Shown: positions 17,528-26,421, numbered from the stretch's first letter. The stretch: 64,000 bases of DNA from Pedococcus badiiscoriae (GCF_013408925.1 NZ_JACCAB010000001.1:2294001-2358000), one strand, 5' to 3'. Program-made: numbers and translations. Notes: generated from the letters alone by a model not told the origin.

Positions 17528-18451
17528 ATGGGATCCATGCTGCTGATCGTCGGGCTCATCGCGGTAGCGGGCGCCCTCGCGACGATCGTCCTCGCGCTGT
17601 CCGTCGGAGCGGGAGCCACCAGGGGTGTGGCCAAGTCACTCGAGCTCATCGAGAAGACCGTGAACGCCCGCGAGGTCACCAAGTCCGACCTGCCCGTGAT
17701 GGAACGCATCGTGGCACCTCTCCTGGCCAAGACCCGTTCGCTGGCCAACAGGCTCTCGCCGACCGGCACGCAGGAAGGGCTCACCCGTCGCCTCGACCTC
17801 GCAGGCAACCCCGGCACGTGGACTGCGGAGCGGATCATGGGCGGCAAGGGTGCGGGCCTGCTCATCGGAGCGGTCCTCGGCCTGCTCTTCGGTGGCTTCA
17901 GCCTCAAGGGTGTGCTGATCACGGTGGCTGCCGCCGCCGTCGGCTTCTACCTGCCGGACCTGCTGCTCATGAACGTCGGCCAGAAGCGTCAGGAAGAGCT
18001 GCGTCGTGGCCTCGCGGACGCCCTCGACATGCTGACGGTCTGTGTCGAGGCCGGGCAGGGGTTCGACGCGGCACTGATGCAAGTGGCCAAGTCAGCTTCA
18101 GGGCCGATCTCCGGTGAGTTCGCCCGCGTGCTCTCGGAGATCCAGATCGGCAAGACCCGTGGTGCGGCGTTCAGCTCGCTGGCGGCCCGGACCACGGTCC
18201 CCGAGGCGAAGACCTTCGTCAGCGCGCTGGTCCAGGCCGACCGCCTGGGGCTGCCCATCGGAAACGTCCTGCGCGAGCAGTCGAACCAGATGCGCCTCGT
18301 CCGTCGTCAGCGCGCCGAGGAGAAGGCGCAGAAGGTGCCGGTGAAGATCCTGTTCCCGATGCTGCTGTTCATCTTCCCGGCCCTGTTCATCGTGATCATC
18401 GGACCCGGTGCCATCAAGATGGTGGACACCTTCAGCCACGGCGGGCTCTGA
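17528..18451 (+). CDS. TadC-like type II secretion F-domain protein
   Basis: This 307-residue inner-membrane protein is the second GspF-family platform protein of the Tad system. It has an N-terminal helix, a cytosolic stretch, two helices around residues 112-150, a conserved T2SSF domain (LADALDMLTVCVEAGQGFDA, then FARVLSEIQIGKTRGAAF) and a C-terminal helix. It starts one base after the vWA-TadB stop and is the last gene of the pilus operon. It meets a minus-strand two-component pair 44 bp downstream. Confidence 0.88.
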   Translation: MGSMLLIVGLIAVAGALATIVLALSVGAGATRGVAKSLELIEKTVNAREVTKSDLPVMERIVAPLLAKTRSLANRLSPTGTQEGLTRRLDLAGNPGTWTAERIMGGKGAGLLIGAVLGLLFGGFSLKGVLITVAAAAVGFYLPDLLLMNVGQKRQEELRRGLADALDMLTVCVEAGQGFDAALMQVAKSASGPISGEFARVLSEIQIGKTRGAAFSSLAARTTVPEAKTFVSALVQADRLGLPIGNVLREQSNQMRLVRRQRAEEKAQKVPVKILFPMLLFIFPALFIVIIGPGAIKMVDTFSHGGL

Positions 18452-18495
18452 CGGCTGAGCTCTGACAGCTGCGCTCGGTCAGCGAAGGAGCTGGG

Positions 18496-19143
18496 TCAGC
18501 GGCTGCGGCCGATCGACTCGGACTTGACCAGTCCCAGGCGCAGGGCCGACATCACGGCGGACGCTCGGTTGTGGGCGCCCAGCTTCTCGTAGACCTTCGA
18601 GACGTGCGTCTTGACGGTCGACTCGCTCATGTAGAGCTTCTTCGCGACCGCGGCGATGGAGTCGCCCGCGACGAGCCGGTCCAGCACCTCTGCCTCGCGG
18701 GGCGTCAGGCGCGGCTTGTCGCTCGAGTCGCGACGGCGCAGTGCTTCGGCCAGACCGGTCGCCATGAAGGCGTCAGGCGCCACGGCCGCGCGACGGACTG
18801 CCGCGATGACCTCGTCGGACGGGGCGGACTTGAGCACGAGCGCCGACGCGCCGAGGTCGAGCGCCTCAAGCAAGGTCTCGTCGTCGTTGTGCATCGTCAG
18901 GACGACGATGCCCAGGCGCGGGGACGCCTCGCGGGCCGCTCTGGCCATCACCAGGCCGGAGCCGTCGGGCATGGAAACGTCCACGACGAGGACGTGGATC
19001 AGGCTCTGCGCCAGGACGGTGCGGCCTTCGGCGATGCCGCCGGCCTGCCCGACCACGGAGAGATCCGGCTCGCTGTCGATCATCCGGCAGACGGCTTCGC
19101 GCACCAGGGTGTGGTCGTCGATCACCACGACATTGATGGTCAT
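18496..19143 (-). CDS. NarL/LuxR-family response regulator beside Tad locus
   Basis: This 215-residue regulator has a receiver domain with the acidic pair at 9-10, phospho-acceptor Asp55 in LVVDVSMPDG and a conserved Thr-Lys pair, then a LuxR-type helix-turn-helix (about 145-205) with LTPREAEVLDRLVAGDSI and MSESTVKTHVSKVYEKLG. It should bind DNA when phosphorylated by the kinase encoded just upstream, whose stop overlaps its start (ATGA). Location directly after the pilus operon, in a tail-to-tail arrangement, suggests control of pilus genes; this is context only. Confidence 0.9.
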   Translation of the reverse strand: MTINVVVIDDHTLVREAVCRMIDSEPDLSVVGQAGGIAEGRTVLAQSLIHVLVVDVSMPDGSGLVMARAAREASPRLGIVVLTMHNDDETLLEALDLGASALVLKSAPSDEVIAAVRRAAVAPDAFMATGLAEALRRRDSSDKPRLTPREAEVLDRLVAGDSIAAVAKKLYMSESTVKTHVSKVYEKLGAHNRASAVMSALRLGLVKSESIGRSR

Positions 19144-20753
19144 GAGGGCTGGGGGATCCTTTCATTGGACAGCGTGGCGGAGGGGGCGGCCCCGCGAGCC
19201 CGCATGCGCATGCGGAGCGCGACCCCGTCTCCGGCGTAGGGCTCGATGGAGATCTCTCCTCCGAGGCTGTTCAGTGGGTGGTCGGCGAAGTCGCGTTCAG
19301 ACAGTGAGGTCGTGCCGTCGTGGGACATCCAGAGCTCCACCCGGGGGGCGGCGACGTTGAGGCGCACCTCCACGGCCTGGGCGTTGAGGGAGTGCCGGGC
19401 GTCCGCCAGCAGCCGCAGGAAGAGGCGGTAGATGAGCACCTCGGTGTGGGCTGGGAGGCGGAAGCCGGTCTCACTCAGGTGCATCCGCGTCGTCACCCCG
19501 GACGACGAGCCGAAGTTCTGCAGGCGGGCGCCGATCATCGCGCCGAGGCCCGTGTCGGGGCGCACCGCGATCCGCAGGTCGCCGATGTGCAGCCGGAGGT
19601 CGGCCAGCACGCGCGACACGTCCACGCGCAGGGCGTCGAGGTCATCGGCCAGGGGTGATCCCTGCCCGCGGGCGCTGCGACGGACAGCGTCGATGCCGAA
19701 GCCCAGTGCCACCATCTCCTGGGCGATCCCGTCATGCATCTCGCGCGCCAGGCGTTCGCGCTCCTCCAGGCCGGCCCGTTCACGCAGTCCGGCGAACAGC
19801 ACCGAGAGGTCGATGTTGGCCGCATGCCGGGCGGCGACAGCTCCCGCGGCGGCGAGGTCGTCCTCGGTGAAGGGGGTCACGAGCGGTCGGTCGGCCACCA
19901 TCAGCCCCAGCCGGTTGCCGTCGCCGTCATTGAGGGGGACGACGATCACCGAGCGGGCGACGAGGTCGTCGTCCCACTGCGCGAGGGTGGGCACGCCCTG
20001 TCGCCAGGACTGCGCGAGGACCGACCCCGGCTCCATCGGGTCCGGCCAGGGGGTGCGGTCGGCACCACGGATCGCCAGCGGCACGGCAGGGTCGTCGCCG
20101 TACCCCACGAGGATCGCGCTGCGCGCCGCCCGCATCTGGTTGCTGAGGTCCTGCAAGGCCATCTCGGCCGAGCCGGGGGCGTCGAACCCGGTGTCGAGGG
20201 TGTCGGCCAGCTCGTGCAGGCGCCGCAGCAGCAGGCTGGCCTCGGCCGCGACGTTCGGGTCGACGGGTAGGGGAGTGCCCTCCATGCGGTGCGACCAGGC
20301 GCCGAGCAGGCCGAACACCAGCGCGACCAGGGCGGCGAGCAGGATGCGCTGCCCCTCGGTCACCTCGAGGCGGCCCAACCACGATGCGGTGGCGAGGCCG
20401 GAGGCCAGACCGCAGCCCGAGACCACGATGGCCCCACGCCGACCCAGCCGCAGGCCGGCATGGAACGCGGGGATGAGGATGAGGATCTTCGACCACGGGT
20501 GGGTGTAACCCATCGCGAGGCCGGCCACGATGGCACCGGCGACCAGCAGCCCGGTCAGCTGGACGCGCCGGGTCGCGGTGTCCTTGGGGCTCAGGACGAT
20601 GAGGGCTGACCCCGCGAGGTCGAGCGTGACCGTCAGCAGGATCCACGGGAGGCCTGCGAGGGTGTCGTTGTTGAGCGAGGCGAACATTGCTGCCAGCAGG
20701 GCGATCCCGAGCCGGAGCCGGGTGGAGACGGCGAGATGGGGCAGCCACCGCAT
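19140..20753 (-). CDS. sensor kinase of NarX/DegS type with degraded ATPase domain
   Basis: This 537-residue membrane protein has six or so N-terminal helices (about 1-170), a GAF-like domain (about 200-350) and a HisKA_3 dimerisation region with the phosphorylation motif LAREMHDGIAQEMVALG. The C-terminal ATPase domain is eroded: the N box reads LLADARHSLNAQ where NarX-type kinases have an Asn, the D box is HDGTTS without the following Gly, and no clear G box remains. ATG 20753 is chosen over a longer frame because GGGAGG precedes it. It is the partner of the downstream regulator; whether it phosphorylates it by itself is uncertain. Confidence 0.8.
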   Translation of the reverse strand: MRWLPHLAVSTRLRLGIALLAAMFASLNNDTLAGLPWILLTVTLDLAGSALIVLSPKDTATRRVQLTGLLVAGAIVAGLAMGYTHPWSKILILIPAFHAGLRLGRRGAIVVSGCGLASGLATASWLGRLEVTEGQRILLAALVALVFGLLGAWSHRMEGTPLPVDPNVAAEASLLLRRLHELADTLDTGFDAPGSAEMALQDLSNQMRAARSAILVGYGDDPAVPLAIRGADRTPWPDPMEPGSVLAQSWRQGVPTLAQWDDDLVARSVIVVPLNDGDGNRLGLMVADRPLVTPFTEDDLAAAGAVAARHAANIDLSVLFAGLRERAGLEERERLAREMHDGIAQEMVALGFGIDAVRRSARGQGSPLADDLDALRVDVSRVLADLRLHIGDLRIAVRPDTGLGAMIGARLQNFGSSSGVTTRMHLSETGFRLPAHTEVLIYRLFLRLLADARHSLNAQAVEVRLNVAAPRVELWMSHDGTTSLSERDFADHPLNSLGGEISIEPYAGDGVALRMRMRARGAAPSATLSNERIPQPS

Positions 20754-20870
20754 ACCCGCCTCCCGTCTCGCGTCCCCGGCACCCAGCAGTTGTCCACAGG
20801 CCACTGCCCAGACTAGTCGTGTCCACAGGCTTCTGCCTGCGAATCGAGGCCAACACACCGGGCCGGGACG

Positions 20871-21659
20871 ATGGGTGACGTGTCGCTGACCAGGGCTGAG
20901 TCAGGGCCGCTCGCGGCCCTGCGGGCCGTGGCCGACCTGGCCCTGCCGGTCTGCTGTGTGGGGTGTGGGCAGCCTGACACCCAGGTATGCGGCGCGTGCC
21001 TGGACGAGATCGGCCGGTGCCTCTGGGCCGGCGGGCCTCGACAGGCACGACCCGACCCGTGTCCCGCGGGGTTGCCCACGGTCCTCGCAACCGGCCCGTA
21101 CCTCGGGCCGCTCGCCACCATGGTCGGCGCCTACAAGGACGACGGACGACGGGACTGCGCACCGCTGCTGGGCGAGCTGCTGGCCCGCTCCGTGGACGCT
21201 GCCATCGGCGTCTGCCCGGCCGCCGTCGACCTCCTGGGCCACCACAACGGTCCTGTCCTGCTCGTGCCCGTCCCCTCCTCGCGGGCGTCGGTCCGCGCTC
21301 GCGGGGACGCGCCCCTGGTGGAGCTCGCCGCCCGCGCCGTCAAGGGCTTCGCGGCGGACGAGGCAGTCGTCGCCCCGGTGCTGCGCCCCCGACGGCGGGT
21401 CGCCGACCAGGCCGGGCTCGGAGCCCGCGAGCGCGCGGTCAACCTCGAGCACTCGATGACCGTGCAGCCTCGCTGGGCCCAGCCGGTCGAGGGTGCCGTG
21501 TGCGTCGTGCTCGACGACGTCCTGACCACCGGGGCCACCGTGGTCGAGGCCGCCCGGGCGCTTCGTTCGGGGGGCGCCCAGACGGTCGTGGCCGCGACGA
21601 TCTGCGCCACCCAGCGGCGCGGACGGGCGTCCGGTCGGCACCCGGCATACTCCGGGTAA
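20871..21659 (+). CDS. comF: ComF-family phosphoribosyltransferase-like protein
   Basis: This 262-residue protein has an N-terminal four-cysteine zinc-finger region (CCVGCG then VCGAC, near residues 24-40) and a C-terminal PRTase-type fold with LLVPVPSSRASVRARG and the PRPP-binding loop VVLDDVLTTGATV. ComF proteins are linked to DNA uptake in competent bacteria, but in actinobacteria their role is unclear. It lies between lpqB and hpf as in mycobacteria, except that the pilus block intervenes. The ATG at 20871 is the only sensible start; the divergent kinase gene starts at 20753. Confidence 0.85.
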   Translation: MGDVSLTRAESGPLAALRAVADLALPVCCVGCGQPDTQVCGACLDEIGRCLWAGGPRQARPDPCPAGLPTVLATGPYLGPLATMVGAYKDDGRRDCAPLLGELLARSVDAAIGVCPAAVDLLGHHNGPVLLVPVPSSRASVRARGDAPLVELAARAVKGFAADEAVVAPVLRPRRRVADQAGLGARERAVNLEHSMTVQPRWAQPVEGAVCVVLDDVLTTGATVVEAARALRSGGAQTVVAATICATQRRGRASGRHPAYSG

Positions 21660-21681
21660 AGGCGCAGTCAATCCCTGTGTC

Positions 21682-21706
21682 GGAATCGGCTGGGGTGGTC
21701 TAAGTT
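21682..21706 (+). promoter_or_regulatory. candidate SigH/SigR-type promoter for hpf
   Basis: GGAATC at 21682-21687 and GTT at 21704-21706 are separated by 16 nt, close to the GGAAT...GTT pattern read by SigH (mycobacteria) and SigR (streptomycetes) under disulfide or heat stress. It lies about 240 bp before the hpf start in the 286-bp gap after comF, where no gene is seen. Confidence 0.4.
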
Positions 21707-21945
21707 CGTCGTATGGCCTCCCTGGCCCCCGTGCACGGCACGCAAACAGGGCGCCTCGGACGCGGTCCGGCGGGCGTCCTCTCGCAGGGAGCGGAGCCGC
21801 CCCCGCCGACCACCGAGTCGGCGACCTGTGCGACCACGCGGTCGCTTCCACCCCGGAGCGTCACGCCGGAGGGTGGGTGGTGCCGCGGTTGAACCCGGGT
21901 CACGCCGCCCGACTCGCACATCCGCCGAACACACTGGAGGACACC

Positions 21946-22593
21946 GTGGAGATTGTCGTCACCGGACGCCACATGCAGGTCTCAGACCGATTCCGTGCCC
22001 ACCTCGACGAAAAGCTGGCCAAGATCCCCCAGCTCGCGCCGCGCGTGCAGCGCGTCGACGTCATCGTGAGCCATGAGTCGAACAAGCGTCAGGCCAAGGC
22101 CTGCGAACGGGTCGAGATCACCTGTCACGTGAAGGGCCCGATCGTGCGGGCCGAGGCATGTCTTGACGACAAGTACGCGGCGCTCGACGTGGCGCTGGAC
22201 AAGCTGATGGAGCGGTTGAGGCGGGCCCAGGACCGCAAGCGCGTGCACCGCGGCAGGCACGCGCCCGAGTCGGTGGCCGCCGCCACGGCGCGCATCCAGG
22301 AGCCGGTGGAGGGCGGGGGTGAGGACCACGTCCACGAGGGCACCGGCGACGGCGATCCCTTCGGCGCCCAGGGCGCCTCGCCGGTCGAGATCCGCGAGAA
22401 GATCCACGCGACCGTCCCGATGGCACTCGACCAGGCGGTCCGCGAGATGGAGCTCGTCGGGCACGACTTCTACCTCTACCACGACGAGGACACCGACCAG
22501 CCGAGCGTGGTGTACCGGCGCAGGGGTTGGTCCTATGGCGTCATCCACCTGGACGTCACCGCCGACGAGGGAGCCACCCGGAAGGTCTCCTGA
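21946..22593 (+). CDS. hpf: long-form ribosome hibernation promoting factor
   Basis: This 215-residue protein is a long HPF/RaiA, which dimerises 70S ribosomes into inactive 100S particles under stress. It has the N-terminal ribosome-binding domain (about 1-100, EIVVTGRHMQVSDRFRAHL to LMERLRRAQDRKR), a variable linker, and the C-terminal dimerisation domain (about 155-212) with EMELVGHDFYLYHDEDTDQP and VVYRRRGWSYG. GTG 21946 is chosen because GGAGG at 21936-21940 lies 5 nt upstream and the product then begins at the usual family start; an upstream in-frame ATG at 21877 would add an unrelated stretch. Confidence 0.93.
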   Translation: MEIVVTGRHMQVSDRFRAHLDEKLAKIPQLAPRVQRVDVIVSHESNKRQAKACERVEITCHVKGPIVRAEACLDDKYAALDVALDKLMERLRRAQDRKRVHRGRHAPESVAAATARIQEPVEGGGEDHVHEGTGDGDPFGAQGASPVEIREKIHATVPMALDQAVREMELVGHDFYLYHDEDTDQPSVVYRRRGWSYGVIHLDVTADEGATRKVS

Positions 22594-22660
22594 CACCTGC
22601 GCAGCACGACGCCGGGCCGTCCCACGTGGACTTTCGCCCGGCGTCGTGGCCGCGCCATGA

Positions 22661-22666
22661 CAGTAT
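22661..22666 (+). promoter_or_regulatory. candidate -10 box for leaderless regulator gene
   Basis: CAGTAT fits the loose actinobacterial -10 pattern (A at position 2, T at 6) and ends 7 nt before GTG 22674. With no ribosome binding site nearby, this favours a leaderless transcript beginning at that GTG. Confidence 0.4.
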
Positions 22667-22673
22667 GTGGCTC

Positions 22674-23375
22674 GTGACGAACGGGGATGGTGGTCTGAGC
22701 AGCGGTGCCGACCCGATCAGGGTCGTCATCGCCGATGACCACGTCCTCTACCGCCGTGGCTTGCAGATGGTCGTCTCGCAGGACCACGACATCGAGATCG
22801 TGGGCGAGGCCGGCGACGGCAAGGAGGCGGTGGACCGCACCGTCGAGCTGCTGCCCGATGTCGTCCTGATGGACGTGCGGATGCCGCACACGTCGGGCAT
22901 CCAGGCTTGCCAGACCATCAAGGCGCTCGTGCCGTCCACCAAGATCATCATGCTGACGATGTCCGACGAGGAGTCCGACCTCTACGAAGCGGTCAAGGCG
23001 GGTGCCAACGGCTACCTCCTCAAGGACGTCCCCGGCGAGGAGATCGCCGACGGCGTGCGCGCCGTCCACAACGGTGACTCGCTCATCTCACCCTCGATGG
23101 CCTCCAAGCTGCTGGCCGAGTTCGCCCAGATGAGCAAGCGCCAGGGGGACCGGCCCAGTGGGGTCGGGGCGCCGCGGCTCACCGACCGCGAGCTCGAGGT
23201 GCTGCGGCTGGTGGCGAGGGGCATGGCCAACAAGGAGATCGCGCACCAGCTGTTCATCTCGGAGAACACCGTGAAGAACCACGTCCGCAACATCCTCGAG
23301 AAGCTGCAGCTCCACTCGCGGATGGAGGCGGCCATGTACGCCGTCCGCGAGAACCTCCTCGAACCCGGCGAGTGA
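22674..23375 (+). CDS. LuxR-family response regulator (LiaR/DegU type)
   Basis: This 233-residue regulator has a receiver domain with Asp21-Asp22, phospho-acceptor Asp67 in VLMDVRMPHTSG and the switch residues Thr and Lys, and a C-terminal LuxR helix-turn-helix with LTDRELEVLRLVARGMANKE and ISENTVKNHVRNIL. No kinase is adjacent. GTG 22674 is preferred over ATG 22665 because of the -10-like box upstream. Its stop overlaps the start of the YcaQ-family gene (GTGA), so the two are coupled. The target genes are unknown. Confidence 0.87.
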   Translation: MTNGDGGLSSGADPIRVVIADDHVLYRRGLQMVVSQDHDIEIVGEAGDGKEAVDRTVELLPDVVLMDVRMPHTSGIQACQTIKALVPSTKIIMLTMSDEESDLYEAVKAGANGYLLKDVPGEEIADGVRAVHNGDSLISPSMASKLLAEFAQMSKRQGDRPSGVGAPRLTDRELEVLRLVARGMANKEIAHQLFISENTVKNHVRNILEKLQLHSRMEAAMYAVRENLLEPGE

Positions 23376-24589
23376 CCAGCGGCGCACCAGCGGTGATGAC
23401 ACCCTCGCCCGTGCAGCTGACGCGCGCCCAGGCGCGCCGCATCGCGCTCGCCGCGCAGGGCTTCGCCGAGCCGCGGCCGGCTCCGGGGACCGCGACGATG
23501 CGTCACCTGCAGCGCGTCATCGACCGGGTGCAGATCGTCCAGATCGACAGCGTCAACGTCCTCACCCGCAGTCAGTACCTCCCGTTCTTCTCCCGGCTGG
23601 GTCCCTACGACACGGCGCTGCTGGACCGGGCGCGCGACCGGGCACCGCGACGACTGGTCGAGTACTGGGCCCACGAGGCGAGCCTGATCCCTCCCGCGAC
23701 CTGGCCGCTGCTCGACTTCCGGATGCAGCGTGCGCTGCACGACTCCTGGGGCGGCATGCAGCGCGTGGCCCGGGACCACCCGGAGCTGGTCGCGGCGGTC
23801 CTGGCGGAGGTCACGGCTCGCGGCCCGCTCACCTCGCGCCAGCTCGAGGCGGCCCTCGAGCACGACCTGCCGCGCCAGCGCGACGACTGGGGGTGGAACT
23901 GGTCGCTGGTCAAGAGCGCCCTCGAACACCTCTTCTGGGCGGGGAAGGTGAGCTCCGCGGGTCGGACCAGCCAGTTCGAGCGACGGTATGCCGTGCCGGA
24001 GCGCGTGCTGCCCGGTCACCTCGCCGCGATGGCCATAGACCCGGCCGCTCGCCCCTCGCCCGAGGTCGCCTTCACCGAGCTGATGCTGATCGCCGCTCGT
24101 GCCCACGGCGTCGGCACCGAGCAGTGCCTTCGGGACTACTTCCGGCTCAAGCCGCACCAGTCGCGTCCGGCACTGGATGCCCTCGTCGCGCAGGGCGCGC
24201 TCGTCCCGGCGACGATCGAGGGGTGGAGGCGTCCCGCCTACCTGCATCCGCAGGCCCGCCGCCCCCGCACGGTGACCGCCCAGGCCCTGCTCAGCCCGTT
24301 CGACTCACTCATCTGGCAGCGCGACCGCACCGCGGCGATCTTCGGGATGGACTTCCGCCTCGAGATCTACGTGCCTGCGCCGCTTCGGGTCCACGGCTAC
24401 TACGTGCTGCCGTTCCTGTTCGGGGACGAGCTGGTCGCGCGCTGCGACCTCAAGGCCGACCGCGCTGCCGGCGTGCTGCGGGTGCAGGCGGTCCACTGGG
24501 AGCCCGACGCGCCCCAGGCTGCCCGCGCCGCGCTCGACCAGGAGCTCGCTCTGATGGCCTGGTGGCTCGGGCTGAGCTCGGTCGGCTGA
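23372..24589 (+). CDS. YcaQ/AlkZ-family winged-helix DNA glycosylase-like protein
   Basis: This 405-residue protein belongs to the HTH_42 (AlkZ/YcaQ) family, members of which remove crosslinked or alkylated bases from DNA. It shows the landmark IVQIDSVNVLTRSQY near residue 48, containing the Q-hydrophobic-D active-site motif of the YcaQ branch rather than the QxQ of AlkZ, then YWAHEASLIP and a series of winged-helix repeats. The C-terminal part contains LLSPFDSLIWQRDR, also typical. The length is standard. It is translationally coupled to the response regulator upstream. Confidence 0.85.
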   Translation: MTSGAPAVMTPSPVQLTRAQARRIALAAQGFAEPRPAPGTATMRHLQRVIDRVQIVQIDSVNVLTRSQYLPFFSRLGPYDTALLDRARDRAPRRLVEYWAHEASLIPPATWPLLDFRMQRALHDSWGGMQRVARDHPELVAAVLAEVTARGPLTSRQLEAALEHDLPRQRDDWGWNWSLVKSALEHLFWAGKVSSAGRTSQFERRYAVPERVLPGHLAAMAIDPAARPSPEVAFTELMLIAARAHGVGTEQCLRDYFRLKPHQSRPALDALVAQGALVPATIEGWRRPAYLHPQARRPRTVTAQALLSPFDSLIWQRDRTAAIFGMDFRLEIYVPAPLRVHGYYVLPFLFGDELVARCDLKADRAAGVLRVQAVHWEPDAPQAARAALDQELALMAWWLGLSSVG

Positions 24590-24702
24590 CCCGGCCTGCG
24601 CTGACCGTCGTGCTCTCGTCGGCCTGGGTTGACCGCCCGCTGCTGGCGGGATCTGGACGGCGGTTGTCCGGAAAGCACCCAGCGTGGACTCTGACTGGCA
24701 GA

Positions 24703-24708
24703 TAGCCT
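24703..24708 (+). promoter_or_regulatory. -10 box of leaderless MFS gene
   Basis: TAGCCT lies 6 nt before the GTG start at 24715, the spacing expected when transcription begins at the start codon. No Shine-Dalgarno sequence is seen between them. Confidence 0.55.
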
Positions 24709-24714
24709 GCGACA

Positions 24715-26067
24715 GTGACGATTCCTGCCGCTGCCGTCGAGACGCAGGCGACCCGTCGGCCGCGCGTGCACCGGGCCTGGTGGGTGGCTGCAGTCATCCT
24801 CGGAGCCCTCGTGGCGGCGGCCGGGTTCCGCTCTTCGACCGGGGCCCTCCTCGAACCGCTCGAGACCGAGTTCGGCTGGTCGCGAGCCACCACGTCGGGA
24901 GCCGTCACCGCGAACCTGGTGATCTACGGCCTCACCGCACCGTTCGCCGCCGCCCTGATGGAGCGGTTCGGCCTGCGGCGCGTCGTCAGCGTGGCGCTGG
25001 TCCTGGTGGCGGTCGGCAGCGGACTGACCACCGTGATGACCGCACCATGGCAGCTCTGGCTCCTCTGGGGCGTGTTCGTCGGGGTCGGTGCGGGTGCGAT
25101 GGCGCTGGTCCTCGGCGCCATCGTGGCCAACCGGTGGTTCGTGGAGTCGCGGCGAGGACTCGTCACCGGGGTCTTCTCCGCCGCCGGAGCCGCGGGCCAG
25201 CTCGTGTTCCTGCCGGGCATCGCCGCGCTCGCTGCCGGCCCCGGCTGGAGGTATGCCGCCTTGGTGGTGACCGGCGCGGCCCTCCTGCTCGTGCCCCTGG
25301 TGCTGTTCGTCGTGCGCGACAGGCCGGCGGACCTCGGCCTGCGGCCGCTCGGCGCGCAGCCCGGGGAGCCCCTCGACGAGCCGGCAACGCGGCATACCGG
25401 GTCGCAGGTGGGGCCCGCGGCCCTGGCCGTCCGCACGCTGCGGGAGAGCGCCCGGTCGCGGACCTTCTGGATCCTGTTCGGCACCTTCTGGATCTGTGGC
25501 TGGTCGACCAACGGGCTGATCGGCACCCACTTCATCCCCGCAGCCCACGACCACGGCATGCCGCAGACCACCGCTGCGAGCCTGCTTGCGCTCGTCGGCG
25601 TGTTCGACCTCGTCGGGACGATCGCGTCGGGTTGGCTGACCGACAAGGTGGACCCGCGGCTGTTGCTATGCGCCTACTACGGGTTCCGCGGGCTGGCCCT
25701 GCTGTTCGTCCCTGCGCTCCTGGGACCCGACATCCACCCCAACCTGTTCATCTTCATCGTCTTCTACGGCCTCGACTGGGTCGCCACGGTGCCGCCCACG
25801 ATCGCCCTGTGTCGCAGGCACTTCGGGGTGGCGCGCTCCGGCGTCGTGTTCGGTTGGGTGTTCGCCGCCCACATGGTGGGGGCAGGCGTCGCGGCCAGCT
25901 ATGCCGGCTGGGTGCGGCAGAGCACGGGTGACTACTTCACGGCGTGGCTGACTGCCGGCGGCCTCTGCCTGTTCGCCGCGCTGGCCTGTCTCGCGATCAC
26001 GAAGTCACCCGACCGCGGCTCGTGGAGCACCGAGGGCGAGGAGTCCGAGGTCGGCGCGGTCGCCTGA
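24715..26067 (+). CDS. MFS transporter, monocarboxylate/oxalate-formate antiporter type
   Basis: This 450-residue protein has 12 predicted membrane helices. The first loop reads LETEFGWSRATTSGAVTANL, typical of the MCT/OFA branch of the major facilitator superfamily, and the loop between helices 2 and 3 carries the family A-motif variant MERFGLRRV. The central cytosolic loop is about 45 residues. The likely substrates are small organic acids, but this cannot be fixed from sequence. It has its own leaderless promoter and no obvious partner genes. Confidence 0.82.
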   Translation: MTIPAAAVETQATRRPRVHRAWWVAAVILGALVAAAGFRSSTGALLEPLETEFGWSRATTSGAVTANLVIYGLTAPFAAALMERFGLRRVVSVALVLVAVGSGLTTVMTAPWQLWLLWGVFVGVGAGAMALVLGAIVANRWFVESRRGLVTGVFSAAGAAGQLVFLPGIAALAAGPGWRYAALVVTGAALLLVPLVLFVVRDRPADLGLRPLGAQPGEPLDEPATRHTGSQVGPAALAVRTLRESARSRTFWILFGTFWICGWSTNGLIGTHFIPAAHDHGMPQTTAASLLALVGVFDLVGTIASGWLTDKVDPRLLLCAYYGFRGLALLFVPALLGPDIHPNLFIFIVFYGLDWVATVPPTIALCRRHFGVARSGVVFGWVFAAHMVGAGVAASYAGWVRQSTGDYFTAWLTAGGLCLFAALACLAITKSPDRGSWSTEGEESEVGAVA

Positions 26068-26133
26068 CGGCCGCGAGCTCCGGCGAGTTCGGGGGAGGCG
26101 GGCAGGCTTGACGCCCGTGCTTGGCTGGAGCCC

Positions 26134-26421
26134 ATGACGGACGTCGTGGTCACGGACAACCCCGGGCAGATGCGCTACGAGGCGCACGTGGACGGGAAGC
26201 TCGCGGGCTTCGCCGCCTACCGGGTCAAGGGGTCCCACCTGGTCTTCACCCACACCGAGGTGGACGACGCCTACGAAGGACAGGGGGTGGGGGGTGCGCT
26301 CGCGAAGGGAGCGCTCGACGACGTCCGGGCCGGGGGCGAGCACGACGTCGTGGCGCTGTGCCCGTTCATCTCGGCGTGGATCGCCCGGCACCCCGACTAC
26401 CAGGACCTGCTGGCCTCGTAG
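26134..26421 (+). CDS. small GNAT-family acetyltransferase-like protein (YidJ type)
   Basis: This 95-residue protein matches the compact GNAT subfamily seen in YidJ and human NATD1. It has the acetyl-CoA pyrophosphate loop EGQGVGGALAKGAL near residue 49 and the C-terminal VVALCPFISAWIARHPDY that is diagnostic for the family. The substrate is unknown. A GGAG about 5 nt before the ATG supports the start. It is alone between an MFS gene and secA. Confidence 0.85.
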   Translation: MTDVVVTDNPGQMRYEAHVDGKLAGFAAYRVKGSHLVFTHTEVDDAYEGQGVGGALAKGALDDVRAGGEHDVVALCPFISAWIARHPDYQDLLAS

